Positions 7,886 to 19,125 are shown, numbered from the stretch's first letter. The stretch is 52,903 nucleotides of DNA from Candidatus Desulfatibia profunda (GCA_014382665.1 JACNJH010000126.1:1-52903); one strand, 5' to 3'. Notes: generated from the letters alone by a model not told the origin. A program made the numbers and translations.

Positions 7886-8560
7886 TTACTCGGCCTTTTC
7901 CGGCTTCTTGTAGCCCGGCTGCAGCAAAGACCGCGGCTTCTGGTTCTTCCACGGCACTATCGGCTTGTATTCTTTGATCAAATCCAAACGGTCCTGCAGG
8001 ACCAGACGCTCGAAAATCATGAACCAGGCGCAGGGCTGCTCCTGGCTGATCTCACATTTGCCTTTGTCGGTCCCGCCGCAGGGCCCGTTATAAAGTCCCT
8101 TGGCACACATCGTCACCGGACAGATGCCGCCGGTCCAGCCCAGCACGCAACTGCTGCACGAACGGCAACGCTCCTCGTACCAGCCCACATCCTGGTTGAC
8201 GCCGATAAAGGTCGTGTCCACCGCCGGCAACACCACCTTGGCCGGGTAGCGCTCCGCCAAAAACTGAATCCCGGCGCCGCAGGCCATCGACAAAAGGGCG
8301 TCATACTCCCCCACCATGTCATCCAGCACTTCCATATACTCGCGGTCGCACTGTCGCTCCACCGTGTATGCTCCCAACTCGATGGGATCATTCTCCAGCT
8401 TGCGGGCCATGTCCAGCTCGGCGTTCAATACCGCGACCTCCTTCTCACCGCCGGTCAGACAAACCGCCACGCAGGTCCCGCAACCCACGTTCAACACCTT
8501 CTTGTAACCCTTGAGCATCGCTTTGATTTCCTCAAAGGGCTTTCGCTCGGCAACTATCAT
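7886..8560 (-). CDS. metV: MetV, zinc/iron-binding partner of MetF (cluster A)
   Basis: 224 aa from ATG 8560, fixed by AGGAGGG upstream; the longer frame to 8710 has no ribosome site and no match in the paralog at 33278. Motifs: VLNVGCGTCVAVCLTGGEKEV (~20-40), MACGAGIQFL (~89-98), then a cysteine-rich C-terminal domain CRSCSSCVLGWTGGICPVTMCAKGL followed by NGPCGG. These are marks of the methylene-THF reductase C-terminal (MetV) family. MetV binds MetF and links it to electron carriers. It lies between hdrBC and metF. Confidence 0.88.
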   Translation of the reverse strand: MIVAERKPFEEIKAMLKGYKKVLNVGCGTCVAVCLTGGEKEVAVLNAELDMARKLENDPIELGAYTVERQCDREYMEVLDDMVGEYDALLSMACGAGIQFLAERYPAKVVLPAVDTTFIGVNQDVGWYEERCRSCSSCVLGWTGGICPVTMCAKGLYNGPCGGTDKGKCEISQEQPCAWFMIFERLVLQDRLDLIKEYKPIVPWKNQKPRSLLQPGYKKPEKAE

Positions 8561-8647
8561 ATTCCCTCCTGTTGCGCCAAACTGCTGCTTAACAAAATCA
8601 GTTCCACACCCCAAACCGGATGAACCGGAAACAACCTGGGTTGAGCC

Positions 8648-8683
8648 GGTCGGCCCGTTAGCCCGTAACGGCGGTAGCCGACC
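8648..8683. other. Two-tier hairpin between hdrBC and metV
   Basis: GGTCGGC (8648-8654) pairs with GCCGACC (8677-8683) and inside it CCGTTA (8655-8660) pairs exactly with TAACGG (8666-8671). It sits in the 233-bp hdrBC-metV gap, which also holds several CCGG-rich repeats. It may be an RNA processing or attenuation structure. Confidence 0.5.
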
Positions 8684-8793
8684 CAAACCGGCTAACCGGC
8701 AAACGGACAAACTTTAGCCATTTGAAGTGTGGCCCTTCGGCTAAAAAGACTTTTTGCCACAAAATCGCAAAATTTACAATTAAGATCCTAAGG

Positions 8794-10113
8794 CTACATC
8801 GCCGTCTCAGCATGAAAGACCAGAACGTCTTTAAGATCATCCCCCAGGTATTCACGCTCGTTAGGCCCGAGAATTCCCAGGGAAAGGCATATTAAAGTCC
8901 ACAGGTGAACCGTCTGCCAGGCGTGATTGTTTATGTCGCTAAGATCATGAATCTGGGCATGGCAGTTGTGGCACGGAGCAATACAATAATCGGCCTTTGT
9001 TTCCAGGATCTGGTTTGCTTTTAGTTTGCCGTACTCCCGGCGCTGTTCGACATATCCTGACTGGAGAAAACCGCCGCCGCCGCCGCAGCAGTAATTGTTC
9101 GACCGGTTGGGGTACATCTCGACAAAATTTTCTTCACCCACGACCGACTTGACTATAAACCTCAGATCTTCTGCAATCGGATCTCCAAAACTTTTGCGCA
9201 CGATCTGGCACGGATCCTGAACCGTAAACTTTATCTTCAAATCTTTGTTCCAGTCGGAATTGACCTTCAGTTTTCCTTCCCGAATCCATTTTGCATAATA
9301 TTCGTAGATGTTCTTCACCTCAAACTTATGCTCAATGTTGAATTTTTTCAGTCCGGCCCGGACTGAGAAAGTTACGTGCCCTCACTCGGTATGGAGATAG
9401 GTTTTACATCCAAGGTCGTCGGCCTGTTTGGCCGTGGTTCGGGTAATATGTTCCCAGGCGTCGTTGTCGGCCAGGAACATGCAGTAATTTTCTCCGCCCC
9501 AACCTTTGCTCCCGTAAGTCCAGTCCGCCCCGGCCAGGTACAGAATCTTCCACAGCGGCACCATCTCATCCGGCTCGGTCACCGGTTCGCGGGAATTCTG
9601 GTTTAAAAAGAATTCAGCCCCCTGTTTGTCGATGGGTGCCTCCATCTCCGCAAACTCCGGCTGCGCTTCCCGGTATTCCTCGAGCACGTCCTCGACAACA
9701 AATACAAAATCTTCTTCAGATGTCCCCATGGCGCTGCAACTGTCATTTCTCAAGGCCATGTCACATGATCCGAGGATACCCTTGGGCCGCTCTGCCCGGG
9801 GCCAGCTTGCCCGGGCATTATAGACCAGCTGGGGAATGTCGATCTTCATGGGACAGACATAAATGCAGCGCTGACACATGGTGCACATCCACACCCAGGG
9901 CGTACTGGTGATCTCTTCGTCCATACCCAGGGCTGCCATCCGCAGAAACTTTCTGGGATCCATATTTTCCAGACCCGTGGCAGGACAACCCGATGAGCAC
10001 GCTCCGCAGGTTAAACAAAGGTTCAGATTCCCGCCATCCGGAAGGAGTTCCTTTACCTTGTCCAGAAAAATGCTTTTCTTTTTGCCTCCAAGTTTGATTG
10101 CTTCTTCAGCCAT
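8794..10113 (-). CDS. HdrBC/HdrD-like iron-sulfur selenoprotein (cluster A)
   Basis: 439 aa when the in-frame TGA at 9384-9382 is read as selenocysteine (Sec244). The two halves are in the same frame (588 nt from TGA to the stop). N-terminal HdrC-like part: CLTCGACSSGCP (~34-45) and CTMCQRCIYVCP (~79-90), two 4Fe-4S clusters. C-terminal CCG (HdrB-type) part: EUGHVTF, where the DsrK/HmeD family has ECGH; then QDPCQIV, NYCCGGGGGF and APCHNCHAQ. It would pass electrons between HdrA and a thiol/disulfide or MetFV partner. The ATG at 10113 has a good site (GAGGATATATT). A paralog of identical length is at 30431-31750 with Sec in the same place. Without Sec insertion the product would be cut after the HdrC half. 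Confidence 0.9.
9348..9384 (-). promoter_or_regulatory. SECIS element of hdrBC (cluster A)
   Basis: UGA, 15 nt, then TCAGTCC-GGGCC-GGACTGA: a 7-bp perfect stem with a GGG-bearing 5-nt loop starting 22 nt after the UGA, as in bacterial SECIS hairpins. Confidence 0.8.
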
Positions 10114-10129
10114 AATATATCCTCCGTTC

Positions 10130-10552
10130 TTAGGCCTTTGCCAATTTATTTAGAGGGTTTGGTCCAAGAGACCTGATATGATCGGTCATTTCCCTTGCAA
10201 ACGCTGCAAAGGTGGGGCCCTCGCCTGAAGATAGATTATACATCCTTACCCTGTCGCCTTCAATACCTACTTCCTCGAGCAGTCTGCGAACATGTTCTAC
10301 ACGCTCGCGGGCTCTGAAATTGCCTTCATTGTAGTGACAGGTCCCTTCCAGGCAGCCGACAACATATGCGCCGTCGGCACCCTTCTGGATCGACCTCAAA
10401 AGATGCATCACATCCACCTTTCCGGTGCAGGGAACCCGTATGATTTTAATGTTTGCTGGGTAATCGATTCGCATGGAACCTGCCAGGTCCGCGGCTGAAT
10501 ACCCTCAATAATCACAGCAAAACGCGATAATCGTCGGTTCAAAATCGGCCAT
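10130..10552 (-). CDS. mvhD: MvhD-like [2Fe-2S] electron-transfer selenoprotein (cluster A, first)
   Basis: 140 aa with TGA at 10507-10505 read as Sec16. The start at 10552 overlaps the hdrA stop (TGATG). N-terminus [25 protein letters not shown]: the family has CCxxC here, so Sec replaces the third cysteine. Other conserved cysteines remain: PCTGKVD (~42-48) and GCLEGTCHY (~66-74). MvhD (VhuD in methanococci, a known selenoprotein) carries a [2Fe-2S] cluster that passes electrons to HdrA. It is translationally coupled to the HdrA gene at 10552-13572. Reading from the internal ATG at 10474, as a gene finder would, loses the first ligand set. Confidence 0.9.
10475..10507 (-). promoter_or_regulatory. 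SECIS element of mvhD (cluster A, first)
   Basis: UGA, 14 nt, then GGACCT-GGC-AGGTTCC: 6-bp stem with a single bulged U and a GGC loop 20 nt after the UGA. The same hairpin is kept in the cluster B paralog. Confidence 0.72.
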
Positions 10553-13500
10553 CACATACCCTCCGCAAGCAACGCATCTATTTTGCTCAATATTTGATCG
10601 TCTTCATAATAACTTAACTGAATGGTCTGCCTGGGACAGACACAGGCGCATACGCCGCATCCATGGCAAATCGCCTCATTGATTTCTATGACTTTTTCCT
10701 TTTCATTAAAGACCGGCACATCAAAGGGGCACATGCGCACACAGGTCAAACACCTGACACAATGATCGGTATCCACCTTGGCCGTAATGGCCGAAAGCTT
10801 GATCTCCGACTTGGCCAGCAATGTCATGGCTCTGGACGCCGCTGCCTGGGCCTGGGAAATCGCCTCTGAAATCAGCTTGGGCCCGTGGGCGGAACCGCAC
10901 AGAAAAATACCTTCTCCCGGCATATCCACCGGTCGAAGTTTAACATGCGCTTCGATGAAGTAGCCGTCCGGGTTGCGATTCAGCTTCATGATATAGCTCA
11001 GTTCCTCGGTATCTTCAGCCACCATACCTGCGCTCAGCGCTAAAAGATCGGCCCGTATCTCCACGTCCTGCTGGAGGATATGATCTTTGACCGTAACCAG
11101 AAGATCGCCACCGGATGAGGTTTTGACGTCCGGCGGTGCTTCCCGATCAAATCGAATGAAAATTACCCCTTTGTTTCTGGCCTCGGTATAAAAATCCTCG
11201 AGCAGACCGTATGTCCGGATGTCCCTGTACAGCACATACACCTGGGCATCCGGATTGAGTCTCTTGATATGCAGCGCATTTTTTACGGCGCTCTGGCAGC
11301 ATATGCGCGAACATTCAACATTCTCGTCATTGCGGGAGCCGACACACTGGATCATGACGACACTGTCAAGATCAGCCGTGCCTTTTTCTTCCAATAGATC
11401 GCTCAGTTCCACCTGGGTAACCACCCGGTCGTTGTCCGGATAGAGATATTCCGTGGGCGAGTATTCCTTTGCGCCGGTGGCGACAATAATAATGCCGTGT
11501 TTTACGGTCTGCTTATTTTTTTCAGGACCGACTTCAACCTCTGTTGCAAAGTTGCCCTTGAAACCTTCGAACCCGACAATCCGGGCTTCTTTGAGAACCT
11601 TGATCTTTGCGTTGTTCGTCACTTCTTCGATCAGTTTTTCAAGATACGCCCGAACATCTTCTCCCTCAATGGTATGGTGCAGCTTGCGCGAAAAACCGCC
11701 AAGCTGGGCTTCCTTTTCGAGCAGAACGACCTCGAATCCCTGTTCGGCAAGACTCAAAGACGCATTCATACCGGCAACACCGCCGCCGATCACCAGCGCC
11801 TGCTTGATAATCGGAACAATTTTTTCTCTAAGCGTTCTTAACCTGGCGGCCCTGGCCACAGACATCCGTACAAGGTCTTTGGCTTTTTGGGTAGCCGCTT
11901 CGGGAGTCTTGGAATGTATCCACGAATTCTGGTTGCGAATGTTGGCCATTTCAAACAGGTACTTGTTGATACCGCAGGCCTCAAGGGTTTCCATGAACAT
12001 CTGCTCATGGGTCTTGGGGCTGCAGGAGGCGACCACCACGCGGTTGAGTTTGTGCTCTACGATCTTCTCCTTTATCTGTTCCTGGGTATCCTGGCTGCAG
12101 GTAAAAAGATTCTGGTCGCTAAATACGACATGGGGCAGTGTTGCCGCATAGTTCTGAACCGCGGTGACATCCACAATCCCGCCGATATTGATACCGCAGT
12201 TACAGACAAAGACACCGATACGCGGCTCCTGCTGGGTAACATCGATCTCTGCGGGGATTTCAACGGTGGTGATATCTTTGCCCCGGGCTTCTGCAACATG
12301 CGAACCGGCCATGCAGGCAGCAGCGCTGGCTTCCGTGACCGAGCCCGGAATATCCTTGGGACCTTGAAATACACCGCAGGTATAGATCCCCGGACGCGAT
12401 GTGGCCACCGGTGCAAAGGGACTGGTTTCCACAAAGTTGTATCGGTTGAGTTCTACGCCCAGACGTTTGGCAAGATCGGCCGATGAATCCGGAATCTGAA
12501 GGCCGACCGACAGCACGACCATACTGAAAATTTCTTCCTGCATGGCACCGGCTTCATCGGTATATTTTAAAATCAGATCGCCGGTTTCAGGAATTTCAGT
12601 GATGGTATGGACCCTGGCCTTGACAAAACGAATCCCTTCATTATCTCTGGCACGCAGGAAATATTTTTCATAATCCTTGCCGGCCGTCCGCATATCCATG
12701 TTAAAGATGGCGCAATCCAGCTCGCCGTGTATATGCTCCTTGGCAATCATGGCCTCTTTTACGGCGTACATGCAGCATACCGAAGAGCAGTAGCCGTTAC
12801 CGCAGCGGTTGGTATCCCGCGATCCGATGCACTGGAGCCACGCGATGCTTTTGGGCTCTTCCCGGTCCAGCGGCCGCATGACGTGGCCGAAATAGGGGCC
12901 TCCGGCCGACAGAATCCTCTCAAAGCCTTCACTGGTAACCACGTTGGGATATTTTCCGTATCCCAGATAATCCAGACCGGACGGATCATACCCCTGGCTT
13001 CCGGCAGCCAGAACGACAGAGCCCACCTTGATTTTGGTTTCACGTTTGGTGTCATCATATTTTATGGCCTTGGCAATACACATGTTCTCGCACAGGCCGC
13101 AACCGATACATGCCTCAGCATCGATAGCATAGGCCAGCGGAACCGCCTGGGGGTATTCAATGTAAGCGGCCCTTCTATCATCAAAGCCCTTGTTAATCGC
13201 ATTCACCGCGGCCACCGGGCAATGCCTGGCACATTCGCCGCAACCGGTACATTTTACCGGATCAACGTAACGTGGATAATTGGCCAGCGTTACTTCAAAG
13301 TTTCCGGGTTCACCCTCAACACTCTCGACTTCACTGTTGGTGATCAAGTCAATGTTCGTATGCCGGCCGACCTCGACCAGTTTGGGTGAGATGATTCACA
13401 TGGTGCAATCATTGGTCGGAAAGGTTTTGTCGAGCCGAGCCATCATTCCGCCGATGGTCGGTGATTTGTCAACCAGATAAACCTTGTAATCTGAATTGGC

Positions 13501-13572
13501 CAGATCCAGCGAGGCCTGCATACCTGCAATTCCGGCACCCACAATCATAACCGATCCGCTTTTATCCGTCAT
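10552..13572 (-). CDS. hdrA: HdrA-type FAD/iron-sulfur selenoprotein, tandem HdrA modules (cluster A)
   Basis: 1006 aa with the TGA at 13398-13396 read as Sec59; TGA and the rest are in one frame. Start ATG 13572 is backed by GGGGAGGAG. Order: FAD motif VGAGIAGMQ (~11-19), NDCTMU (Sec where HdrA has Cys), ferredoxin-type clusters [12 protein letters not shown] and [30 protein letters not shown], then a second HdrA module starting [11 protein letters not shown] with its own [17 protein letters not shown], and two C-terminal 4Fe-4S motifs [12 protein letters not shown] and [12 protein letters not shown]. HdrA is the flavin electron-bifurcating subunit of heterodisulfide-reductase-like complexes. 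Unlike the HdrA at 14517 and 34698 it has no GltD-like insertion. It is coupled to mvhD by a TGATG overlap. Confidence 0.92.
13363..13398 (-). promoter_or_regulatory. SECIS element of hdrA (cluster A, downstream copy)
   Basis: UGA, 15 nt, then CUGGUC-GAGGUC-GGCCGG: a 6-bp stem with G-U pairs and a loop containing GG. The 36-nt block is nearly identical in all three hdrA genes, although much of that is also constrained by the protein sequence ([12 protein letters not shown]). Confidence 0.7.
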
Positions 13573-13638
13573 TTCTCCTCCCCTATTCATTGAAGATTTT
13601 CGATCGTCGATTGCGATTGAATCTTCAACCTTCAATTC

Positions 13639-14388
13639 TTATAGTGCTGCAAAAACAGGCTTGCGATCTTCCATGCACTTAAATTCAACCCTATTGGTCT
13701 TCTCCAGATCGGCAAGAAGGTAGGAAACCTTTTTGAGTTCCAGCCCGAGCCTTTGGCAGATATCTCTGACAGATGTACAACCTTCTTTTATCGCCTGGTA
13801 AATTAGATTTTTGTGATACTCTCTTTCAAGTATGGCGTCAATAACAGATTCATATTGTTCAATATCCCAGGTGCGGCCATAGACGTCACCCACGGTCGTA
13901 AGCTTGACTTCCTTGCCGACCAGCCAGCGGAGGGTTTCACTCCCCAGGGTCATCTCGGCGGCAGAAAGCGCTGATGCGAAAGCTTGGGGATCAAATTTCC
14001 CCAGATTTTTTACGGCCGTGGTTGTAACGGTGGTGATTTCCGCAAACCGCTGGGCCTCGGCCGACGACACCCAGGCCAGATGGAGCCTGTCTTTTCCGAT
14101 ACCGGCAACATCGAGTAATTTTTGGGTTAGGCGAATCTTCTTTTCTGCCTGAACATTACCTTCCAGGTAATGGCAATCACCGAAATGTCACCCGGCCACC
14201 AGAACGCCGTCACATCCCTGTTTGAAAGCCTTTATGATAAATAAAGGATCAACCCTGCCGGAACACATCACGCGGATGGGTCTGATATTTGATGGATACT
14301 GCAACCGCGAAACCCCGGCCAGATCGGCTCCGGCATAGGCGCACCAGTTGCACAGAAACGCTACGATTTTCGGTTCAAAATCCGCCAT
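13639..14388 (-). CDS. mvhD: MvhD-like selenoprotein with C-terminal helical extension (cluster A, second)
   Basis: 249 aa with TGA 14190-14188 read as Sec67. Start ATG 14388 follows AGGTGGG. N-terminus has an all-cysteine [22 protein letters not shown] (~41-47) follows; Sec is in [13 protein letters not shown], where the family has GCH. After the [2Fe-2S] domain (~140 aa) comes a ~100-aa extension with a winged-helix-like tail ([30 protein letters not shown]), as in longer MvhD/FrhD proteins. It lies between two hdrA genes. The Sec position differs from the mvhD genes at 10130 and 34162, which have Sec16. Confidence 0.9.
14154..14190 (-). promoter_or_regulatory. SECIS element of mvhD (cluster A, second)
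   Basis: UGA, 15 nt, then CAUUACC-UGGAA-GGUAAUG: 7-bp perfect stem, 5-nt loop with GG, 22 nt after the UGA. Confidence 0.8.
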
Positions 14389-14403
14389 TTTCCCACCTTT
14401 AAT

Positions 14404-14516
14404 CATTTGGTTAAATCGTTGAGTCGTTAATTAGTTAAGTAGAATTAAACTACTTTCTTTTTTCCGATTTGACCATTCGACTATTTGACTATTCGACCAA
14501 TCAACCATTTGTCAAA
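14404..14516. repeat. Degenerate short tandem repeats in the hdrA-mvhD gap
   Basis: A string of units resembling GACTATTCGACCA / GACTATTTGACTA at about 14466-14512, preceded by GTTAAATCGTTGAGTCGTTAATTAGTTAAG. Similar wording appears at 7790-7870 and 42000-42050. No gene; looks like slipped-strand low-complexity DNA. Confidence 0.5.
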
Positions 14517-17500
14517 TTACATTGCCGCACAAACAGATGCCACGATCTGCTGATGTCGGAAATGAAGCATATCAATTGCCTGCTGCGGGCAGGAGGCCGC
14601 GCAAATGCCGCATCCTTTACACGAAGCGGAGATGTTTTTGGCCCGATATCCTTTTCCTTCGGGATCCTCAAGTACGATAGCGTTAAAAGCGCAAACCTCG
14701 GCACAAAGACCACACCCGATGCATTGCTCAACATTTATCTGGGAAACAAGCGGAGAAATCTGGATGGAATCCTTTGCAAGTACCGTAGTGGCGCGGCTTG
14801 CCGCCGCCATGGCCTGGGCGATACTCTCATCAATCCCCTTAGGATAATGGGCCATCCCACACAAAAAGATTCCATCGTTTGCAAATTCCACCGGCCGCAA
14901 CTTGGCATGGGCTTCCATAAAAAATTTCTCGGCGTTTATCGGGATTTTATAAGACTTTGAGATCTTATCGTTTTGGGCCGGTTCGATCGCCGTTGCCAGA
15001 TTCACAAGGTCGGCACTTATCTTAAGATTCTTTTGCAGAATCGGATCAAACACACCCACCTCAAGGCCGTCGTCCGATTCAGTAACAATCGGCTTGTTAT
15101 CGAGGGAATAACGGATAAAGATCACGCCTTTTTCCCGGGCTTTCTTGTACAACGTCTCTCGTTCTCCGAAGGTTCTCATGTCCCGGTATAAAATAAAAAC
15201 ATCCGTGTCCGGGTTCTTTTCCTTGATGGCAAGCGCCTGGGATACGGATGTCGTGCAGCAGATCCTGGAGCAGTACGGACGATTTTCATCCCTTGACCCG
15301 ACACACTGGATAAATACAACACTTTCGGCGGCGTCTAATTTCTCCGGATTTTGTTCAAGCTCATGCCATTTGGTCACATTGGGATGTTTACCATAAAGAT
15401 ATTCATCGGTATCGACGGCCTTGCCGCCGGTTGCGACAATCGTAACACCGTGTTCAACCGTTTGGGTCGTATCTTTTGAAGCAACTTCTGTTTCAAAGTT
15501 ACCCACAAATCCGGAAGCACCAACGACTTCGGCATTCAGCAACACCTTTATATCCGCATGCTGCTCAACTTTCCCCACCAGCTCGTAAAGGTATGCCTGA
15601 ATGTCCTGGCCCTTCCAAGTCTTGGAAAGTTCCCTGGCCGCCCCGCCGAGAACCGATGATTTTTCAACCAGCGTTGCCGGAAAGCCCTGATCGGCCAGGC
15701 TGAGTGCCGCGGTCATGCCGGCAACACCACCACCGATAACCAAAGCGGATTGCTTAACATCCACCGACATAGCGGGAATCGTTTCCAGCAAAGAAGCCCT
15801 GGCAACAGCCATTTTTACAAGATCTTTGGATTTTTCCGTGGCGCTTTTTTTGTCTGCTGAGTGAACCCAGGTGCACTGGTTCCTTATGTTGGCCATGTCA
15901 AACAGATAGGCATTAAGCCCGGAATTGCGCAGGGTCTCCTGAAACAACGGCTCATGGGTTCTGGGTGTACACGCCGCCACAACAATGCGGTTTAAGTTTT
16001 GTTCCTGGATCACTTCTACCATTTTATCCTGGGTGTCCTGGCTGCAGGTAAACAGGTTTTCCTCCACATAAACCACATTGGGCAGGCTCTTTGCATATTC
16101 AGCGATTGCAGGCACATCGGCAATGCCGCCGATATTGATGCCGCAATTACATACAAAGACCCCGATGCGCGGCGCTTCGCCGGTCACATCCTTTTCCTTG
16201 GGAAATTCTTTTTCTTTTACCAAAGAACCCCGTGAAGGGGCCAAATTAATACCGGCGCAGCAGGCTGCGGCGCTGGCTTCCATGACAGACTCGGGGATGT
16301 CCTTGGGCCCCTGAAAAGCACCGCAGACAAATATGCCGTCTTTTGATGTTGCATAGGGCTGAAAACTCGTGGTTTCGCAGAACTTTCCTTCGGTCAGTTC
16401 AATCCCGAGATTGTTGGCAAAATCGACCATTGCCGGCGCTGTCTCCATCCCCACCGACAGCACAATCATATCAAAAATTTCGGTTTCTATCTCTCCGCTT
16501 TCGGTCACATACCGGACCATAAGGTCATCGGTTCCGGGAACCGGGTTTACGGTATGAACCCGGCTCCTGATAAAGCGCACACCATGCTTGTCCCGGGCAC
16601 CGTTGTAATACTTTTCAAAATCTTTGCCCGGAGTCCGCATATCCATGAAAAAGATGGCGCAATCCAGATCATCATCTGCATGCTCTTTGGCGATCACAGC
16701 CTCCTTGACGGCGTACATGCAGCAGACCGAAGAGCAGTAAGAATTGTCGCAGCGGTTCAAATCCCTGGACCCGATGCATTGAAACCATGCAATCTTCTTC
16801 GGCTCTTTATGATCTGACATCCGGACCAGATGCCCATCGGTGGGGCCGGTTGCCGAGAGAATCCGCTCGAACTCAATGGAAGTGACCACATTGGGCTGAT
16901 GGGCATAACTATAATTTTCGAATTTTAAGGGGTTAAACGGCTGAAAACCCGGAGCCAGGATAACAGAACCGACATTGATCGTTGTTGTCTCTGCCTGGCG
17001 GGCGTGCGTCTCAAGGGTTACGGCTTTGGCCTTGCAGGCTGTCACACACTGGTAGCATTCACAGCATCCCCCGCAGTCCAGGCACCGTTGGGCCTCGTGT
17101 TTGGCTGAATCTTCATCCATGCAAAGGTTGACTTCTTCAAATCCTGAAAGCCTTTTTTCCAGCGGCAAGGTCGGAATTTCCATCCGTTCTCTGGTCGGCT
17201 CGTCCTTGGGAAGCTCTGCCCAGTCGGTTCCCATGGGCGGCTCTTCTTGCCATTCTGTGGGCAGTTCTTTTCCCTGCAAATATTCGGCCATGTATTTGGC
17301 GGCCCGCTGCCCGGCCTCAACCGCCTCAATAACCGTAGCAGGGCCGCTGATCACATCCCCGCCTGCAAAGATATAGGGCACATTGGTTTGGAGTGTTTCA
17401 GGATTGACCTCCATAAGGTTCCACCTGGACACCTTGAGGTCCTGTTCTTGAACAAGGTTTCCGAAATCCGGCTCCTGCCCGATGGCCGGGATGATATGAT

Positions 17501-18947
17501 TGGCCTCGATGAAAAATTCCGAACCTTCAATGGGAATCGGCCTTCGCCTGCCGGTTGTGTCTTTTTCCGTCAAACGGGTCCGGATGCATTCAATGCCGGT
17601 GACTTGATCATTTTCAGTGGAAATAGATTTGGGGGCCACCAGAAAATGGATCTTTACCCCTTCTTTTTCGGCTTCCTCGACTTCTTCGGGTTCAGCGAGC
17701 ATTTCCGCACGCGACCGGCGATAGATGATATGCACCTCATTCGCACCGAGTCTCAGGGCCACCCGCGCGGCATCCAGTGCTGAATGACCGCCTCCGATAA
17801 CCACAACCTTTCCGTCTACCTTTTTTAAGTTCCCCAGATGAACCTCTCGTAAAAAGGAGGTGACATCAGAAACGCCCTGGGCGGTTTCCTCTCCGGGAAT
17901 TCTGAGTTTGAGACCTTTCCAGGCGCCAATGGCCAGAAAGATTGCGCCAGCGCCGTGTTCGCGGAGTTCTTCGATGGTCAGATCTCTACCGATAACCGTA
18001 TTGGTATGAATCTCAATCCCGTATCGTTTGAGATTGTCGATCTCTGCGTCCAGTAACTTTCGCGGCAAACGGTGGGCTGGAATGCCGTATCGCATCATTC
18101 CGCCGGCTTCGGGCATGGATTCGTAAACACTTACCCGATACCCGTCCAGCGCCAGAAAATATGCAGCCGTAAGCCCGGCAGGACCTGAGCCGATAATGGC
18201 CACCTTTTCATCCCCGAGCGCAATTTCCGGTACCGGGATATCCTTCAAATCCACCTGATCCGCGGCGAATCTTTTGAGTTCCCGTATAGAAATTGCCGCG
18301 TCCAATTCAAGGCGGCGGCAGCTTTTTTCACAACGATGCGGACAGATACGGCCGAGTATACCGGGGAAGGGTAGATCCTGCATGATGATTTCTACGGCTT
18401 CCCGGTACTTTCCCATCTTGACCATGGCCACATATCCCTGAACGTTTAAATTTGCCGGGCAGGCCATCCTACAGGGAGCCGTATCGAACTTCTCTATGGC
18501 AAAGCTGCCGGGGATTGCTTGAGCGTAAAGCATGTAAGTGGCTTTACGATTCGCCAGCGCCATATCATACTCGTCGGGTCTTGTTACAGGACAGACTTCA
18601 ACGCAATCACCGCAGGCGGTACATATATCGGAATCAATATAGCGGGGGGTTTTGAGGAGAGTTACCTGAAAGTTTCCATTCTCTCCGTTAATGCTTTCAA
18701 TATTTGAACAGGTGTGAAGCTCAATGTTGATATGCCGGCCGACCTCGACCAGTTTGGGAGAGATAATTCACATGGAACAGTCATTGGTAGGAAAAGTCTT
18801 ATCCAACTGTGCCATTACACCACCAATGCCCGGCGACTTTTCAACCAGATGAACATAATAGCCGGAATCAGCCAAATCAAGGGCGGCTTGCATGCCTGCA
18901 ATCCCGCCACCCATAACGAGTACCGCTCCGTTTACATTTTTAGGCAT
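14517..18947 (-). CDS. hdrA: HdrA-GltD-HdrA fusion selenoprotein (cluster A, upstream copy)
   Basis: 1476 aa with TGA 18770-18768 read as Sec60 (NDCSMU). Start ATG 18947 ([11 protein letters not shown]). Order: HdrA N-terminal FAD motif GGGIAGMQ, one ferredoxin cluster [12 protein letters not shown], then a GltD/NfnB-like insertion with TAPCRMACP and ICPHRC (iron-sulfur), [17 protein letters not shown] (FAD, ~253) and [21 protein letters not shown] (NAD(P), ~385); then HdrA continues with [14 protein letters not shown] and [13 protein letters not shown]; then a second HdrA module ([30 protein letters not shown]) and C-terminal [11 protein letters not shown] and [11 protein letters not shown]. 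The insertion suggests electron exchange with NAD(P)H. First gene of cluster A, after a terminator. Confidence 0.92.
18735..18770 (-). promoter_or_regulatory. SECIS element of hdrA (cluster A, upstream copy)
   Basis: UGA, 15 nt, then CUGGUC-GAGGUC-GGCCGG, the same stem and loop as at 13363-13398. Confidence 0.7.
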
Positions 18948-19125
18948 CGTTTATATTCTCCTTATTAAAAACTCAAAAATATGAATCGTTACCCAAAGTA
19001 AAAAAACACGAGCATACCATTGATTTAAAGAATTACATAAAACATCCTGTATCTTATATGTTTAACCTTACCAACAAAAGCTCCTGCTTTCCATACTTTT
19101 GGTGTAGAAAAAAACAAGGTATTCT

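Noticed and set aside
7886-8710. Longer start (8710) for metV
   Set aside because: AGGAGGG precedes the ATG at 8560, the paralog starts at the same residue, and the extra 50 codons cover a repeat-rich hairpin region.
8794-10113. Reading the hdrBC, mvhD and hdrA genes as pseudogenes or split pairs because of internal stops
   Set aside because: Each has only one stop, always TGA, at a conserved Cys, in frame on both sides, with a hairpin at SECIS distance, and paralogs share the same pattern.
11453-12486. Long plus-strand open frames across the hdrA genes (also 15999-17783 and 36138-37733)
   Set aside because: They lie antisense to GC-rich coding DNA, lack ribosome sites and known motifs.
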